Shown here piece by piece: positions 33,531-45,969 of a DNA stretch of 64,000 nucleotides. The notes beneath the pieces are model-generated. The model saw only the letters and a list, made by a program, of their open reading frames with translations, made no database searches and was not told the origin of the DNA. Source of the DNA: Sepioteuthis lessoniana. Its lineage: Eukaryota; Mollusca; Cephalopoda; Myopsida; Loliginidae. The DNA is taken from assembly GCA_963585895.1 (NCBI GenBank), contig OY757904.1, forward strand, positions 83,952,836 to 84,016,835, in the 5' to 3' direction. A program made the translations under genes and the position numbers. The stretch's first letter is position 1; the number at the start of each line of letters is the position of its first letter.

Positions 33531-34185
33531 ATCTCCTTTACATTTGATTTTCAGGCCTGAGGAACAACTTCTTGTCTTTGTTACCCAACTTATTTGACCA
33601 ACTATTATACACCAAGTATATCTTGAAACCTCTATGAAGGCATGTGTGGTCATCATTTCTTTTAGTAGAATAGCAATCACTAACTTGGGGGGGGATATTT
33701 GAAACGGTAACACATCTACGAAAAGGGCCATCATGCGCTTATGCTCGCTTTTATTTAGAATTTAACTGACTGTGTGTGAACCTTTTCTTACATACTACCA
33801 CATACTCATGTTAGATTCCCAATGACTTTTTACTCCGCCTTTTACTCCGCCTTTTTATTACTTTTAAAGACAATTGCTACTCCAGTTGGACCGATACTAC
33901 TTACTACTATTAGCCTGACAAATAATAGTAATAATAACAACAACAATAAATAAAAAAATTGAATAATGGAAATTAGATACGATAAACACAAAACAGCTGG
34001 TTAATGCCAAAATCTTAACAAAAGTTCAGTTACCTTTTTGAGGTTGACAGTTTTGGGGATTCTTCATATGATTATACAGGTCTGCCAAGTGAGGAGGCAT
34101 TCCTTCTATGCTTGCTTTCACTTAGAATGTTTGTCCTCCTTACTTCAAGAGATATTTCATCAAGGCCTTCAGTTTTTGCTTTTAA
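33531..34185. other. Unassigned sequence
   Basis: No recognised feature. Short frames such as 33513-33734 lack support. Confidence 0.55.
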
Positions 34186-34189
34186 TTGC

Positions 34190-34430
34190 TCTCTGAACTG
34201 TGTTGAGTTCATCCTCCATGAAGTGTCCAAGTTTAATGTCTAGTTGGTCATAGATAATTTCTTCAGATTGTTTATATGTGATCTCAGGAGGGTTTCCAAG
34301 CAGATTCTTGGAATGTTCTTTCTACTTCTGACATCTTTCTTCCTGACAGGCAGTTTTTAGTTTTGATCAAAAGGGACTTTTTCTACCTCTAACTCCATAT
34401 ACTGTTTGCTGTGCTAATTGATATTGTCTA
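34190..34430 (-). pseudogene. RTE-like LINE fragment, region upstream of RT
   Basis: It is closely similar to 13370-13580 and gives the same FQNLLGNPPE-like run on the minus strand, with stops. It stands alone, with no flanking LINE parts. Confidence 0.6.
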
Positions 34431-34914
34431 TCTTCTCATAGTAGAAATAAGAGATATACAACTACCTGATATTACTGTTTCTAATTTGAGGTACAAAGTT
34501 GTATATTTTGGATAAAATTAAAATATTGTACTTTTGTCCCTGTTTAGTTTACACATCAATAAAAGTTGCTGAGTCATCAAAATTGTCTTGAGTTTCTTCT
34601 TTGTAACATCAAAATATAGATTATTATGAGGTATAACTTGTTGAACATTAACAAATTTCCTATAAATTCTTAACATGTTTGGTTGACTGTTTGTTTGTTT
34701 AACTCTGCCAAGGAAACAAATTTTTCTAGGTTTGAATGTTTTGCTGAAGATCAAGGAAATAGTTTGAAATGTGCTAGACTTTTTAATTTATACTAAACCT
34801 ACCACCAATTTTTTATGTTTCTACAGAAAAGCCATGCTCCAAGTAGTTAATTCAAATCACTCTCATAACACTTGTTATATTTTACTTGCATAACACCCAT
34901 AAAAATGTAAATTA

Positions 34915-35195
34915 ACAGTTATCATCATAGGAAATGGAATTGGTAATCTGAGTTCAAATCTTGGACAAGAATGTTTGCATTTCACTTCGTACTAATGCCC
35001 TTGGGGAAGGCATGAATCCATCTATTCTATCCCTGGCTGTGGATAAATTGTAGAATAGACTGAGTTCTTTAGCCTTAGTAAGACAATTAGTCTAGGAGAA
35101 ATAAAATTCTGAATTCAAACCAGCATTACTCTGCTTTAAAAAAATGGACCTTGTTTTACATCCTGCTCATGGTAGAAGGGTTGGGTTAATGCATA
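34915..35195 (+). mobile_element. tRNA-derived SINE, family A
   Basis: The B box (GAGTTCAAATC, about 34949) and the downstream blocks (TTGCATTTCAC, CTTAGTAAGACAATTAGTC, GGTAGAAGGGTTGGG) match the copy at 7.0 kb. The A box region is weak. No clear target duplication was seen. Confidence 0.75.
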
Positions 35196-37505
35196 TCCAT
35201 CAAAATGCTGGGTCTATTTATGGATTAGTAATTCTGTCTAGGATTAGTATATCTGTGCATTCTGCTTTCAAAATATTGCTCCTCAGCCCCCTACCAATAA
35301 TCACTGTATCATACCTATGTAATCTAGAGCAAGTGTTACCTGCAAAAAATAAATATTCAAGGCTACACAGTATGTTATATATATATGCAGATTACTATTA
35401 TTCTAGCATTTCAGAAATGTCAGTTCAAAACATTCAGGTATTTCATAACAAAATGAAAAATGTATTTTTTGTCAAATCTCTAGCACAAATGTCAATCAAA
35501 AGTGTTTGAAAGGAATTTTATCAAATAATCAAATAAAAATATCAAAACAATAAAAAGATGACCCAGTGTAAATCAACTTGAAAAGAAATGTTTGTTTATG
35601 ATTTTGAATAAATGAGTTTATGCTTCTATTTTTATGCATACTTATCTCTGGATTGAGAAATGTTTTCTATTTTTTTTAATATTTCAAGTATTAAATATAA
35701 ATATTTTGATTCTTAACATATGTAAAAGATTTGTTTTTGTAAAAAAGATTTTGAAATTTCTGTGTCAGCTGTTGACAGCTTCTCAAATGTCATTGCATCA
35801 TCATCATCAGCAGCAGCAGCAGTGGCAGCTGCAGTCTAAGCCTGTATGACTTGTTTGTAAACTGAGGCCAATAAGGATTGGAAGAAGACATCCAACTTTA
35901 CATTTATGTAGTTTTAAGCATAAAGCATATTAGTTCTGGGAAAGAAATTGCCTGGATATTTTGGGGGCCTCTAAAATGAATCTTTTTACAAGCAGTATTG
36001 AGCAGTTGGTACAGCTGTTCACTGCTACAGCAGAGTAAGCAAGAATTTTTGGTGTCAGTGGCACCAGAACCAGGTCAGAAGATTGGGATAGAGAAACAAG
36101 GTCAGACCGTCTAACAGGAAATTTAACAACATGATCATTATAAGACTCACAAGCTTAGCAAACTTTATTAATGGGTTATATTTGAGAGTGGGGTCAGAGA
36201 AAGATTTTTTCCTGCATTGAATTACTAACATCACTTGAATAAAGGCAACCAAAGACCTCTTTTCATTTTTAGAATAATCCCAAATCCTAAAAAGCCCTTC
36301 GCTGGAATGTGGAATAGTTATTTACCAATCCAAATAGTTTCCTGCTTTTTCAAAGAAAATATCAATCTTGTCATTTTATTATTTATATATTACATATGTA
36401 TAAATAATAAAATTAAAAAATGCATATTTTCATCTTCAACATTGCTGATGACATTCGTAGTCAATGTAATAATAAATTTCCTATTTGTTTCTATGAATAA
36501 AAATGTTCTTCTTTAATCTCATGAATGATGAATTTTAAAAATTTATTTTAGTCTTTATCATTTCTTTTTTTTTTTATTTTGCCTTGTATTCGCATCCTCC
36601 TACAATTTAATCATAAATATGAAAGCAATTAAAACTAGTTTAATGCAAAAATATACTACTAAAGACATTGCAATTTTGCCTACCTATGACCTAAATTACA
36701 AGCTTTATTCAAATGTTTAAATGTACAATAACTGAGTTGTTAATTTTCTTACCTTAGCATTCAGCACACTTATTCCAGTGAGTTTTCTATTGGTCAAAGC
36801 ACCTCTGAACCTCTTCTTTTGATATGCTCTGAAGCTGTGGCCATTATATTTATTTTGATGATTTCTATGTCCTCAAATTTTACCTTTAAGATAATATTCT
36901 GTTGAGGAAACCAGAAAAACTAAAAAAAAACTATGTCTGCTGAGTATGGAGAGTATTGCACTTGCACAATCTTGTGTCTTGCTAAAAACATTTTGCTCAA
37001 AAACCTATCAAGAATGCATTCATTTTTTTCAAATTTGTTCTGAGTCTTCTAGATGAAGTCTAGACATCAATATGACAGCATTATATAAGTTATTATATAA
37101 GTTTCACAGCTGTGCGTATGTCATCATTTGAATTTTAAAATCTTAAAAATTTAAAGCTTATTTTTTGATCACGTTTTGTTCTTTATTTCTCTTAGAATAA
37201 AGTTAAGCAATCTTCAAACTTAATTAATTAATAAACAAGAATAAATTTAATGGTTTTATCTAAAGTTTGACTTCCTTTCCTCTAAATTCTTTGGTCCACA
37301 CAATAGCCAAAACAAAAAGCAGACAACTCATTACTAAAAACATTTTTGTTGATTATATTTATTTATAGATAAAGTATTTTGAAGATATTTTTGTCAATTT
37401 TCTCAAGAATATTAAAATGATTTTTCCTAAATCTGTTCATAAGGATAATTTAGTCATGTGGTAGATATTTAAACTTATTCCTCTGTATCAGTTGACCAGT
37501 AATTG
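35196..37505. other. AT-rich DNA without recognised feature
   Basis: No gene or element was found. A short run of CATCATCATC then CAGCAGCAGCAG at about 35795-35832 is a trinucleotide repeat. The frames at 35144-35509 and 36235-36516 have no motifs. Confidence 0.6.
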
Positions 37506-37509
37506 TTGT

Positions 37510-37765
37510 TGTTGATGACGACCGTAGTAGAGGACAGCCCAAAGGCTCCCTTTTCAATAGTTACTACACCGAGATGTTGGGGAGAGTGCTGCTTCTTTCC
37601 TTGGATTGCTCCACTTTACCCTTGATACCTACCTTATATTGCTGAGTGTTAAGCAAAGAGGTATCAAGTACCATTTTTAAAGTCTTTGGTATGACACAAC
37701 CTGGGATTGAACCCAGGTCTCTCAGACCATTGGCAAACACTCTACCCACCAGGCCAATAAATATT
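37510..37765 (-). mobile_element. tRNA-derived SINE, family B
   Basis: On the minus strand it has a complete tRNA-like head: GGGTAGAGTGTTTGCC (A-box region) then GGTTCAATCCC. The body has a spurious frame like the other family B copies. It ends at about 37510 with a GTT repeat. Confidence 0.8.
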
Positions 37766-38720
37766 TTGACTGTTTTCTTTCAACAAATGTGCAAAATCTT
37801 TAAATGATAGGAAAAAAGCTATGTAATATGAATGTAGTAGGAAAATTACACTTAGCAAAATAACAGTTAAATATAAAAATAGGTTTTCTGTACAATTTCC
37901 AAAATTCTTTTGTTCATTTTCTTGGTCCATTCTGTTCAAAATATTTTTCTACATTTTTTCTTAGAATTTTTAAGATACAAAATGACTGTAAATGTTAAAA
38001 ACAAGAGTCATTTAATAAATAAGATGAATTTTGTCTTTGGAATTGTTTTAGTCTACGCATTGTTATAAACAACTATAAGTTGCACCTTATTCAAGGAAAT
38101 GAGTTGTGCTGGATCCTTTCATGTCTCACAAGATTGACAGCATGACCTTTTTTACTGATCACTACACCTGGAATCATTTTTTACTTGAGTCAGTGTGTTT
38201 CACTCCATTGACTCTTTTCTACTCAGGCTCATAATGGCAAACCCATGTTTAGTCCATTTGCAAACATGCTTCTCTGTACATATCACTCATTCTACTGTAA
38301 ATTTAACTTTGAGCCTATAGCAGACCTCTGTTCAAGCCTGAAGCATTCTCTTTGTTTTGCCACCGTTTTGAATAGGCTCAAAAAATATTTTTGTGAGATT
38401 AAAATAATTTTTGCTATAAACCATTGCAGAGTTTACATTTATGAAAACATTTCAGATAAAATTTATTTTGTTTTTTAAAAAAGTTTCTCTTATTTATTGA
38501 ATGACCCTCATAAATCAATATATTAATTGTTTTTAATAAATGGTTTGATTTTAAAAAAATAAAGTTAAATAATGTAAGAAGATTTGCTAACATCACTTGA
38601 ATATATAGCTGGTATAGGTTTGGCCCAGAATTTTGAGCTAAAAATTTTGAAGTCAGTTTATATGCTTGATCAACTTACATTATTTAAAAAATAGTGATTT
38701 TATCTTACTACATGGTAACA
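37766..38720. other. AT-rich DNA without recognised feature
   Basis: No supported feature. Confidence 0.6.
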
Positions 38721-38721
38721 T

Positions 38722-38930
38722 ACTGTGGCCAGCTCACTAACCAGAGCTATCCCCTTGTGATTTTTTATTTTCAGGATACCTCAAGTCTTTAAATGTTGAT
38801 TGCAGACAACTGACATTCCAAATTATTTTATTAATCATGAAACTACTGCAATACCAGAGCCAATGACTAGTTACCCACTGCAAAACTTCAGGGTGAGGCT
38901 TCAAGAGGACAAAACATTTTGACAATATCT
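38722..38930 (+). pseudogene. DDE transposase C-terminal fragment
   Basis: It is related to 26925-27150. The translation has W-P-A, E-L-S-P-C-D-F (the S-P-D-L-x-P-C-D-F region) and SGYLKSLNV, in a frame with stops. It abuts the polypurine tract of the Copia element on its right. Confidence 0.55.
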
Positions 38931-38937
38931 TTATCTT

Positions 38938-38975
38938 TTCTCCTCTTTTTCTTTTCCTTTTAAATGAGAATCATG
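38938..38975 (-). promoter_or_regulatory. Copia polypurine tract
   Basis: On the minus strand a long run of A and G (including AAAAGAAAAAGAGGAGAAAA) follows the RNase H stop. This is the expected site for plus-strand priming. Confidence 0.6.
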
Positions 38976-38993
38976 TTTTTCTGAAAAAGAAAA

Positions 38994-39578
38994 TTAAAGA
39001 ATCTGAATTCTTTGATGACTCCTTGGGCTTTGATATAAAACCAAAGATTTTAAATGATAGTACTCCTTTTTTATTAAGGAGTTTGCAATCTGTGTATCAG
39101 TTGGTATCCAAGGGATTTCTGTGATTTCTTTTCTGTCAATCATTTCTCTCAAAATGGACACCTCAATGCAAAGTCTTTTATCCAAAATTTGCATTGATGA
39201 ATGTACTGAGTCATAGAGATAGGAATTGTCTGTTTTGCATATGATTTTAATGCTTTTAGTTTTATCTTTTAGCTGCAGTAGTTTCAATTGTAGTTTTCTT
39301 GAAAATAGGCTGGCTTCTGACATGTCAACCATAGCTAATGTTTCAACACCCAGAATACTTTTGCCAACTCTTCTAATATGCTTGGATTGCCAAGCAATAG
39401 GCATATATTTAGTGTTACTGCTTATCAAAAAGAGTATACAGAGTTCTTTGGATCCCCCATCTGTTGAATGACTAAAAGAAGTATCTCTATTTATAACAAT
39501 TTTTAAATGCTCAAGATTTCCAAAGTCTAAAATATCTATCTGCAATTTTTCATTTTTTGCTTTTTTAGTTTTATGCAT
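38994..39578 (-). pseudogene. Copia RNase H
   Basis: The 194-codon frame contains PIAWQSKHIRRVGKSILGVE (family: P-I-x-W-x-S-K-K-x-x-x-V-x-x-S-T-x-x-A-E), ETLAMVDMSEA and KIICKTDNSYLYDSVHS, the last holding an aspartate of the active site. It ends with WIPTDTQIANSLIKK. The first aspartate is in RDTSFSHSTDGG, where the D-A-S is altered. Length is close to a complete domain. Confidence 0.8.
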
Positions 39579-40800
39579 TGTGCATCTTCTTGCTTTAGTA
39601 TAGAGCTTAATGCACTAACACTATAACTTAGATCAGATTGTGTTTGGGTGGCTAGCCAACTAAGTTGGCCAATAATTTGCCTAGTTTCAGTAATTTCTAT
39701 TGTGGATATTGCATCTTTCAAGTTTCTGGCTGCTTCTATGAGAATATATTTTAATTTCTTTACATATTCATTCTGTCCAAGTTTAATATTTTCACCATTG
39801 TTTTTTATGTCTAATCCTATATATTGGAACTTAGCAACTTCTTCACATTTAACCACAAATACATGATGAAAACTGTTTATAATTCTTGTCTGAAAGATCT
39901 CTGACTCTTCAAAGCAAAAATTATCAACATAAGCAACAATTACACTCGACAGTTTGTTTCCAAAACACCATATAAATATTGCCTGGTCATATTTTGAAGC
40001 TGTTGCACCTGACTTCATTATTTCTTTTCAGAGTGTTAGGTACAAGAAGTATCAGTCAAATCATATACATATTTTGAGTATTTCCAAATATAACCTCCAG
40101 ATACATTGGCCTCTTTAGGAGAAATGCTGTCTTTATGTCAATTGACTTATACATTCAATAGATAGCTGCCATTATTACCAATGCTATGCATAAACTTTCT
40201 TTAGAGCAAGTGAGAGAATAATTCCTTATGTTACAAGTTTCTCTATCCTGAAACTTTCTTTCACCAAGTCTAGCTTTACAGGTTTGTTTGTCATTAGAAT
40301 TTTTATTAGTCTAAATCCATCTTGAGGAAATTTAGGTTGAACTTGGTCAGGTACTTGAATGTATACTTTATTTTCTACTCTGCTTTGAAGTTACTTCTTT
40401 CTTATCTCTTGCAGGCCATCATAAGAGGAGAAAATCATTATATTTACTTCATATCTGGTTTGCTCAACCTCACTTGTTTATCACTCATACTTAAAGTCCA
40501 GTCAAAAAGGTTTGCCTTGTTCCATTCATCAAATGCTTGTTCTTGCCTGTTGTTATGCCTGCCCTATTTTTAACATTTAGTTATCCCCATACAGAAACTG
40601 TGTCATTAACAAACTGGTATTAAGTGATTTGTCCCAGTTTAGGAAGCTCAATTTTCTTTGGTGTGGGTTCTGTTTTGGTGATCTATCTACATTGTTTTTT
40701 GGAGTTTCTAAATCTTCATCCATGTCAATATCTTCAGAAATTGGTACTGTTGGTAATTCATCTGGCATTTTCTGTGAAGTTTTAGGTTATTTTGCCATCC
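39536..40800 (-). pseudogene. Copia reverse transcriptase
   Basis: The frame at 39536-40018 shows SKYDQAIFIWCF and VAYVDNFCFEESE. The Y-V-D-D box therefore reads Y-V-D-N. It continues with FQYIGLDIK (thumb) and TRQIIGQLSWLATQTQSDLS, a classic Copia run. To the right (40577-40768) a Pro- and acid-rich linker precedes the RT fingers. Between 40020 and 40570 the fingers region is so broken that it is not recognisable. Confidence 0.75.
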
Positions 40801-41020
40801 AGGGAAGAACTTAGATATGTCTCAGGGTAAGGCAGTAAATGATATAGATGTATTCTTACATATGTGTCACCACATTTGATACACACCTGCTTATGCTCCT
40901 ACTCTATGACAGTTCCTGGACCAAGCCATCTATTGCACAAGTTTCTTTTATAAAGAACAGCATCACCATTTTTATAAGATTGTGCTATACTTGCTCTAAA
41001 TTAATGACAAAGCGCACATC

Positions 41021-41660
41021 TTAGTTTTTTGAGGACTCACATACTATGAACTGTTTCCTGGCTGCATGCACGGGATTTACATTATCTGCAACAACTTCAC
41101 TAGTGAAAACACCTTCTAATGCAGAAAGTTTGTCATTTTGAAGGGAAAGCAGGTTGGAATTTTTGCCAAAAACAAGTTGATTAGGATTGTAACCAGGAAC
41201 ATTGTGAAGTGTATTTTTGGTAGTTATGCCCCATGCAAGTGCTACCTTAAAACTACAGATATTATCTTTTGTGATTTTCTTTACCATTTCTCCAATATTC
41301 CATTGTGTCATTCATTCCATCTACTGCTCCATAGACTTTCAACAGCAGTGTTACATACGACAATATTTAAGTTTTGTGCCATGTATCCAAATGACTGGTA
41401 ATTAAATTCACTGTAATTGTTGTTAATGATAGATCCTGAAATTCCAAAATATACAATCCAATGCTTGAGGATGGCACTAATGATGTCAGAACTTGTACAA
41501 TTTTTATGAATTCAGAATCTTTTATTCCTTCATTCCTAACTAGATTGCATAGCTTTTTGCTACTAGGATGATTGAATTGTCTATGTAATTTGGTTGCAAT
41601 TTTAACTTTCCCTCATCTATTTTTGGTTGCAATTTCTTTTATAAAAAGTATTTGATTAAA
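41021..41660 (-). pseudogene. Copia integrase with core deletion
   Basis: The region 41400-41660 translates with KLHRQFNHPSSKKLCNL, the H-x4-H zinc-binding start. It then jumps into the second half of the core, where the D-N-G box has become N-N-N and the AVESLWSN run holds the glutamate. The C-terminal part is ALAWGITTKNTLHNVPGYNP and QLVFGKNSN. The first catalytic aspartate region is missing, and frames change twice. Confidence 0.7.
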
Positions 41661-41661
41661 C

Positions 41662-42066
41662 TTACCTCTGTCTGGTAGAGGTCTGATAATGGAGATGTGA
41701 TAATGACCAGATGAAGTGCGCTTCATTGGAACATTTCTGCCTAACATGGTGACTATCATTTTCAAAGTTAAGGCATGTAAATGTTAAGGCTATTTTCAAA
41801 GAATCTTTGCTTAATAAAAGCAGTATGTCTGAGTCTTCAACATCAGTTATGATACTGACTTCAATGCCAGCAAGGACACATAGTAAAGTAGCAGAGTAGA
41901 ATGATTTAAGTTTGCTTCTGTTGTCAAATTTGTAAGTTTGTTTCAAACTTTTATAGTTTGTCTGTTTTTCTGCTATGATTTCCAGAAAGGGCTCATACCA
42001 TTTATTTCCACAAATGGTTACAGAAGCACTACAATCCAAAGTGGCTGAACCAACTGCTTCATCCAA
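41662..42066 (-). pseudogene. Copia protease region
   Basis: The 134-codon frame begins DEAVGSATLDCSASVTICG, where an aspartic protease active site is expected. In this Copia lineage the run L-D-C-x-x-S is a known variant of D-S-G; that is recalled from similar predicted proteins, not checked. A stretch with SIITDVEDSDILLLLSKDS matches the second half of the protease. The end is out of frame with integrase. Confidence 0.6.
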
Positions 42067-42169
42067 AAAATGTATGACCGCTTGTTACATACTGACCTTT
42101 GACAGGCCAGTTAGTGTGGATTTCAAAAAACAGGATGTGCAGCTGGGTCTTATTATGTCTATCACAACC

Positions 42170-43110
42170 TAGCATTTCCCTAGTAGTCCTCCCTCTCCCA
42201 CTCTCTCTCACAACGATTTTGACATTTCATAGTAAATAAAAATAGACTTTACATTTTCGTAAACAAGTGATATTGTCTTTTCTTCTGCAGGTATATAAGA
42301 TAATGTTTTCTCATTTCTGTTTTCTCACCTGCACAATCTTGACTATGAATAGGTAGTTTTCTTTTCCCTGACTATCAATTTATTTCTGGTATACTCAGTA
42401 TAAGGGCAGTAATAAACCCGGTGGAACTTACATCTACTTCAGGTGGAACTTATATCCACTTCCGGTCCTAGCAGGTTTAAATTTTTGTCAGTAGAACATG
42501 GTAAATTTTTGTTATGTTACCTCCTGCTTTGATTATCACTACCTTACCAACAAGAAAAATGTCAGTTAGATCAGCAACCATTAGATAACCCACAGTCCAC
42601 CTGGTTATTTTTGTTGCATGCAACATCCATTTCATTTGTCACCACAACTGGGGAAGTATTGAATGATAAAGCATCAGAATACCGTTGAGGCATAATTGTT
42701 TTAAGTTGTCTAAAAATGGTAGACAGTATAAGTTCTCCAAATGTGGCCTTGAACAGCCTCTCATTCTCTAAAGTGAGATTAGTACTCTTTAATACTCTGT
42801 AGGTGAGTATTGACTCTGGCTAAAGTATCTTGTCGCTCTGTAATTTCATGATGTGATGCCTAAAGTTTATGAGGAAGTTATCAACTGATATGTTATTGTC
42901 TTTGGTAACTTTCAAAAGACTCATATGCTATATAACACTGTCCAATTCTAGTTTGACCACCCTGGATTTTCCTTTCAGGGATAAAAGTACTGTTGAAGCT
43001 CATCTAGATAATTCCAGTCCAGTAGCAAGTTGCTGAACTTGCATCTCTTTCTTCCAAGTATTATACTTGTTTGTGTTTAAAGTAAGTAGGGAAATGAACT
43101 TACAAGCCAT
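42170..43110 (-). pseudogene. Copia gag
   Basis: A minus-strand ATG at 43110, next to the primer site, opens with MACKFISLLTLNTNKYNTWK, matching a Copia gag start (the N-Y-x-x-W run). Parts further on include a stretch of LNE- and LKT-like residues (NERLFKATFG, LKTIMPQRYSDAL). Stops lie throughout and no frame exceeds about 40 codons. Confidence 0.6.
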
Positions 43111-43125
43111 TTTGATGATCTTATT

Positions 43126-43137
43126 GCTCTGCTACCA
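43126..43137 (-). promoter_or_regulatory. Copia primer binding site, initiator tRNA-Met type
   Basis: On the minus strand TGGTAGCAGAGC, one change from the TGGTATCAGAGC typical of Copia elements, lies just before gag. Confidence 0.75.
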
Positions 43138-43138
43138 A

Positions 43139-43735
43139 TGTAAATGTGAATAAAAAAAATTCCAGTAAGAAGTATAATGGAAAAAGAAATTTATTAAACC
43201 ACCTTGTTCATTGTGTGGTGATAATTTTAATGAACTTCCAAGTAAGCATCTAAGGGGGTGTAACTCATGAGGATTAACTATAATTAATGGATCACAAAAT
43301 ATATCATTTTTCTATAATAATCTTTACAAACTTATATTATAGTAATCATAACACAGATTTTCAAATAATTTTCAAATTTTAAATTTAAAAGCTCCCCAGC
43401 AATCAGAGTTCAGTATCTGTTTTATGTTGATTTATGTCAACAAATTCATATATCTGATAGAAACATATATAAACAAACTAATAATTTCAACAAATTGGTT
43501 TTTCTTTTTCAGTCTTATTTTTTAATCATATAGTCTGATATTATTTTCCAAATTATTATCTAAAATTATATCATATGATATGTCATCCAATTCATATATC
43601 TGATAGAAACATATATAAACAAACTAATAATTTCAACAAATTGTTTTTTCTTTTTCAGTCATATTTTTTAATCACATAGTCAGATATTATTTTCCAAATC
43701 ATTATTTAAAATTATATCATATGATGATCACACAA
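43139..43735 (-). repeat. Copia 5' LTR region with tandem duplication
   Basis: The LTR should start at the TGTAAATG at 43139 (its minus-strand 3' end). Within it, 43441-43586 and 43587-43726 are tandem copies of a unit of about 146 bases, differing by a few bases. The outer LTR end cannot be set because there is no second copy. Confidence 0.6.
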
Positions 43736-43739
43736 ACAT

Positions 43740-45690
43740 GAAACAGTAGCAATCTGTGTTTTTAAATCTGTTTTTACTACTTGTGTGTATGTGTGTGTGT
43801 ATATTATGCTTTTCAGAGAGAACAAATGCTACATTCTGATCTTAAGTGTTTATTCACAATTCCAGGAAGGAAAATTCAGTGTATGGTTAGGTTAACAGAA
43901 ACATCCTTACACATTTGGGTAACCACAAAAATTGCCCAATCCTAGTGGCCAGTGACACAAAAATACTAGACTACTCTGACCTTTTCCTTATAGAACAATA
44001 AGAAAGTTCTACTTCAGAGTAAGTATCTTCAGGACCAGTTTCAAGTCCTTTTTTGCCATCTCCTCCCAAAAATGTAAATATGATAGAGAAGAAGGAACAG
44101 ATACTACACTTAGATCTCAGCTTGATGGTCACTGCGTTAGCTAGATTTAGAATATGCCAAATGTATTACTTGCTGAAATGTACTCCCTAATAAAAACAAA
44201 ATGCAGGTGTTCTTGGTATGACAATAAACAGTATTCAAGGGTGAGGCTCCAGTTCTTGAGCTCAGGGTAATGTGTCTTGTTCCCTTCAAGAGGACATTTT
44301 TGTCCTCATCAAACTTTGCATTGCATGAAGCATGATATCATAGAATAGTAAATAGCATACAATATTCTAAGCCTACTTCCAAGCATATTTGATTCTAAAC
44401 AACCTAAAATTAAGGAACACTTCTCAAATTTGTAAATTTTTCACACACTTTCATTCACTAATAAACTTCATGCACACATTCATATGATAAGGACATTTCT
44501 CCATACATATCTCCTTTCCCTTGTTTTATATTCTTTCTATTAGGTTTTTTTCAGGCAATAAAATATGTTGTTAATTGTGCATAATTGTTCTCAAATTTAT
44601 TCTTGAGAGGACACAACATTTCTTATTTCACAATCTCCATCTAAATATTCCTCTACAAAAGTGCCAATCCAAACATAATTCTGTCATGTTTGATAGGCAC
44701 TATGCTAATGTGAAATATCATGTCGATTCAAAGTCAACAATTGAAGAGGGAAAAAAAGTTACTGATAATTTTTTTTACTATTTTTATTTTGAACAATATG
44801 AATAGGTTTAAAAAAAAAAAAGAGACATAATCAGTTAACAAAAAAGTTTTATTTTGCATTTCACATTATAAACGACATAATAGTCAAAATTTTATGTTAC
44901 TACTTTCCACACAAATTAAGAAATAACTGAAGAGTATGAAAACATTACCAATCAAAAACATATTACTATTATATGTATAAAGACATTCAATACACCAATT
45001 TGTTATCTGAACTAATTTTTTAATTATGTCATACAATATACCAAACTACTCCATACATAAGTTGAGGTTAACACACTAACTTATTCTTAACTATCTAATT
45101 TTCTAATTATGATCCAAAACAAATCAAACTTATTTTCAGTTTTATGTCATATACTGAATTGTTATCTAATCAAGCAAATTTGAAGGGAAAAAAGATCATC
45201 AGGTCAAAATCCTGGATAAAATTTATTTGGAGATATTCCTTTTTTACACAGGAATAAAGATAATTAATGAATATAAATAAAGTTGAAAGAAATCTTATAT
45301 ATTTTTAACAGGATTACTTACAAATATGAATAGATTATTTTTGCAATGAATTTATGAATATTGTCAGTGTTTTTAACATCTGCAATTGAAGTTAGATAAA
45401 TTATACCTCTTCTATTAAAGATTTGCAAATTGTGTCTTTAATGATGAGCTAAACACCTTTTGACAATTAAAATTCTGAAGCAAAGTTATTGTTCATCAAC
45501 AGGTTTATTAATCACCAGGAAAGGGTAAAATGATGATTGAAATATCAGGCTTATCAGGAAGAATTAAGATAACAGGTACATATTGCAAAGCTCTTGTTCT
45601 TTTACTGAATCTAGGGATGAAACCAGAAGTCTTTTCTCAGGTATGAATCTAAGAAGGTGCCCTAAAACATAATGGGCTGCTAAAGACGAT
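43740..45690. other. AT-rich DNA without recognised feature
   Basis: No gene, SINE or LTR could be supported. Confidence 0.6.
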
Positions 45691-45724
45691 AAACAATAGT
45701 AGATCTAATCTATGGTGTAACATA

Positions 45725-45965
45725 ACAACCCAAATTTAAATTTGGTATAAAGCTGTTTGCATTTCAATTTATGTTAATTCTTTAGGAAATTGCTTAAACC
45801 ATCTGTTTTCCCCCAGCTATCAATAAATAGTAGGGCAGACTGGGTTCTTTAGCATTAGTAGGGGAACAGGTTGAGGAGAAAATTCTGAATTTAAACCAGT
45901 TGTACTTTGCTGAAAAATTGACCTTGTATTGCATCCTGCCTGTAGTGGAGGTTTTCAGAATAAAG
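45725..45965 (+). mobile_element. tRNA-derived SINE, family A (5' truncated)
   Basis: Blocks GTTTGCATTTCAATTTATG, ATAAATAGTAGGGCAGACTG, AGGAGAAAATTCTGAATTTA and ATTGCATCCTGCC match the copies at 7.0 and 34.9 kb in the same order. The tRNA head is missing. Confidence 0.7.
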
Positions 45966-45969
45966 TTAA

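Larger units (their letters stand above)
38935..43140 (-). mobile_element. Ty1/Copia retrotransposon, decayed
   Basis: Minus-strand order from the right is primer site, gag, protease, integrase, RT and RNase H, then a purine tract. The order, with integrase before RT, is diagnostic of Copia. A 5' LTR start is seen at about 43139 (TGTAAATG on the plus strand), but no 3' LTR could be placed on the left. Every domain is broken. Confidence 0.8.

Noticed and set aside
37000..38700. A host exon in the AT-rich stretches
   Set aside because: No frame shows a domain, and splice-site-like bases alone are too common to support an exon.
43441..43726. Pair of LTRs of a small element
   Set aside because: The copies are directly adjacent with no interior, so a tandem duplication is the simpler reading.
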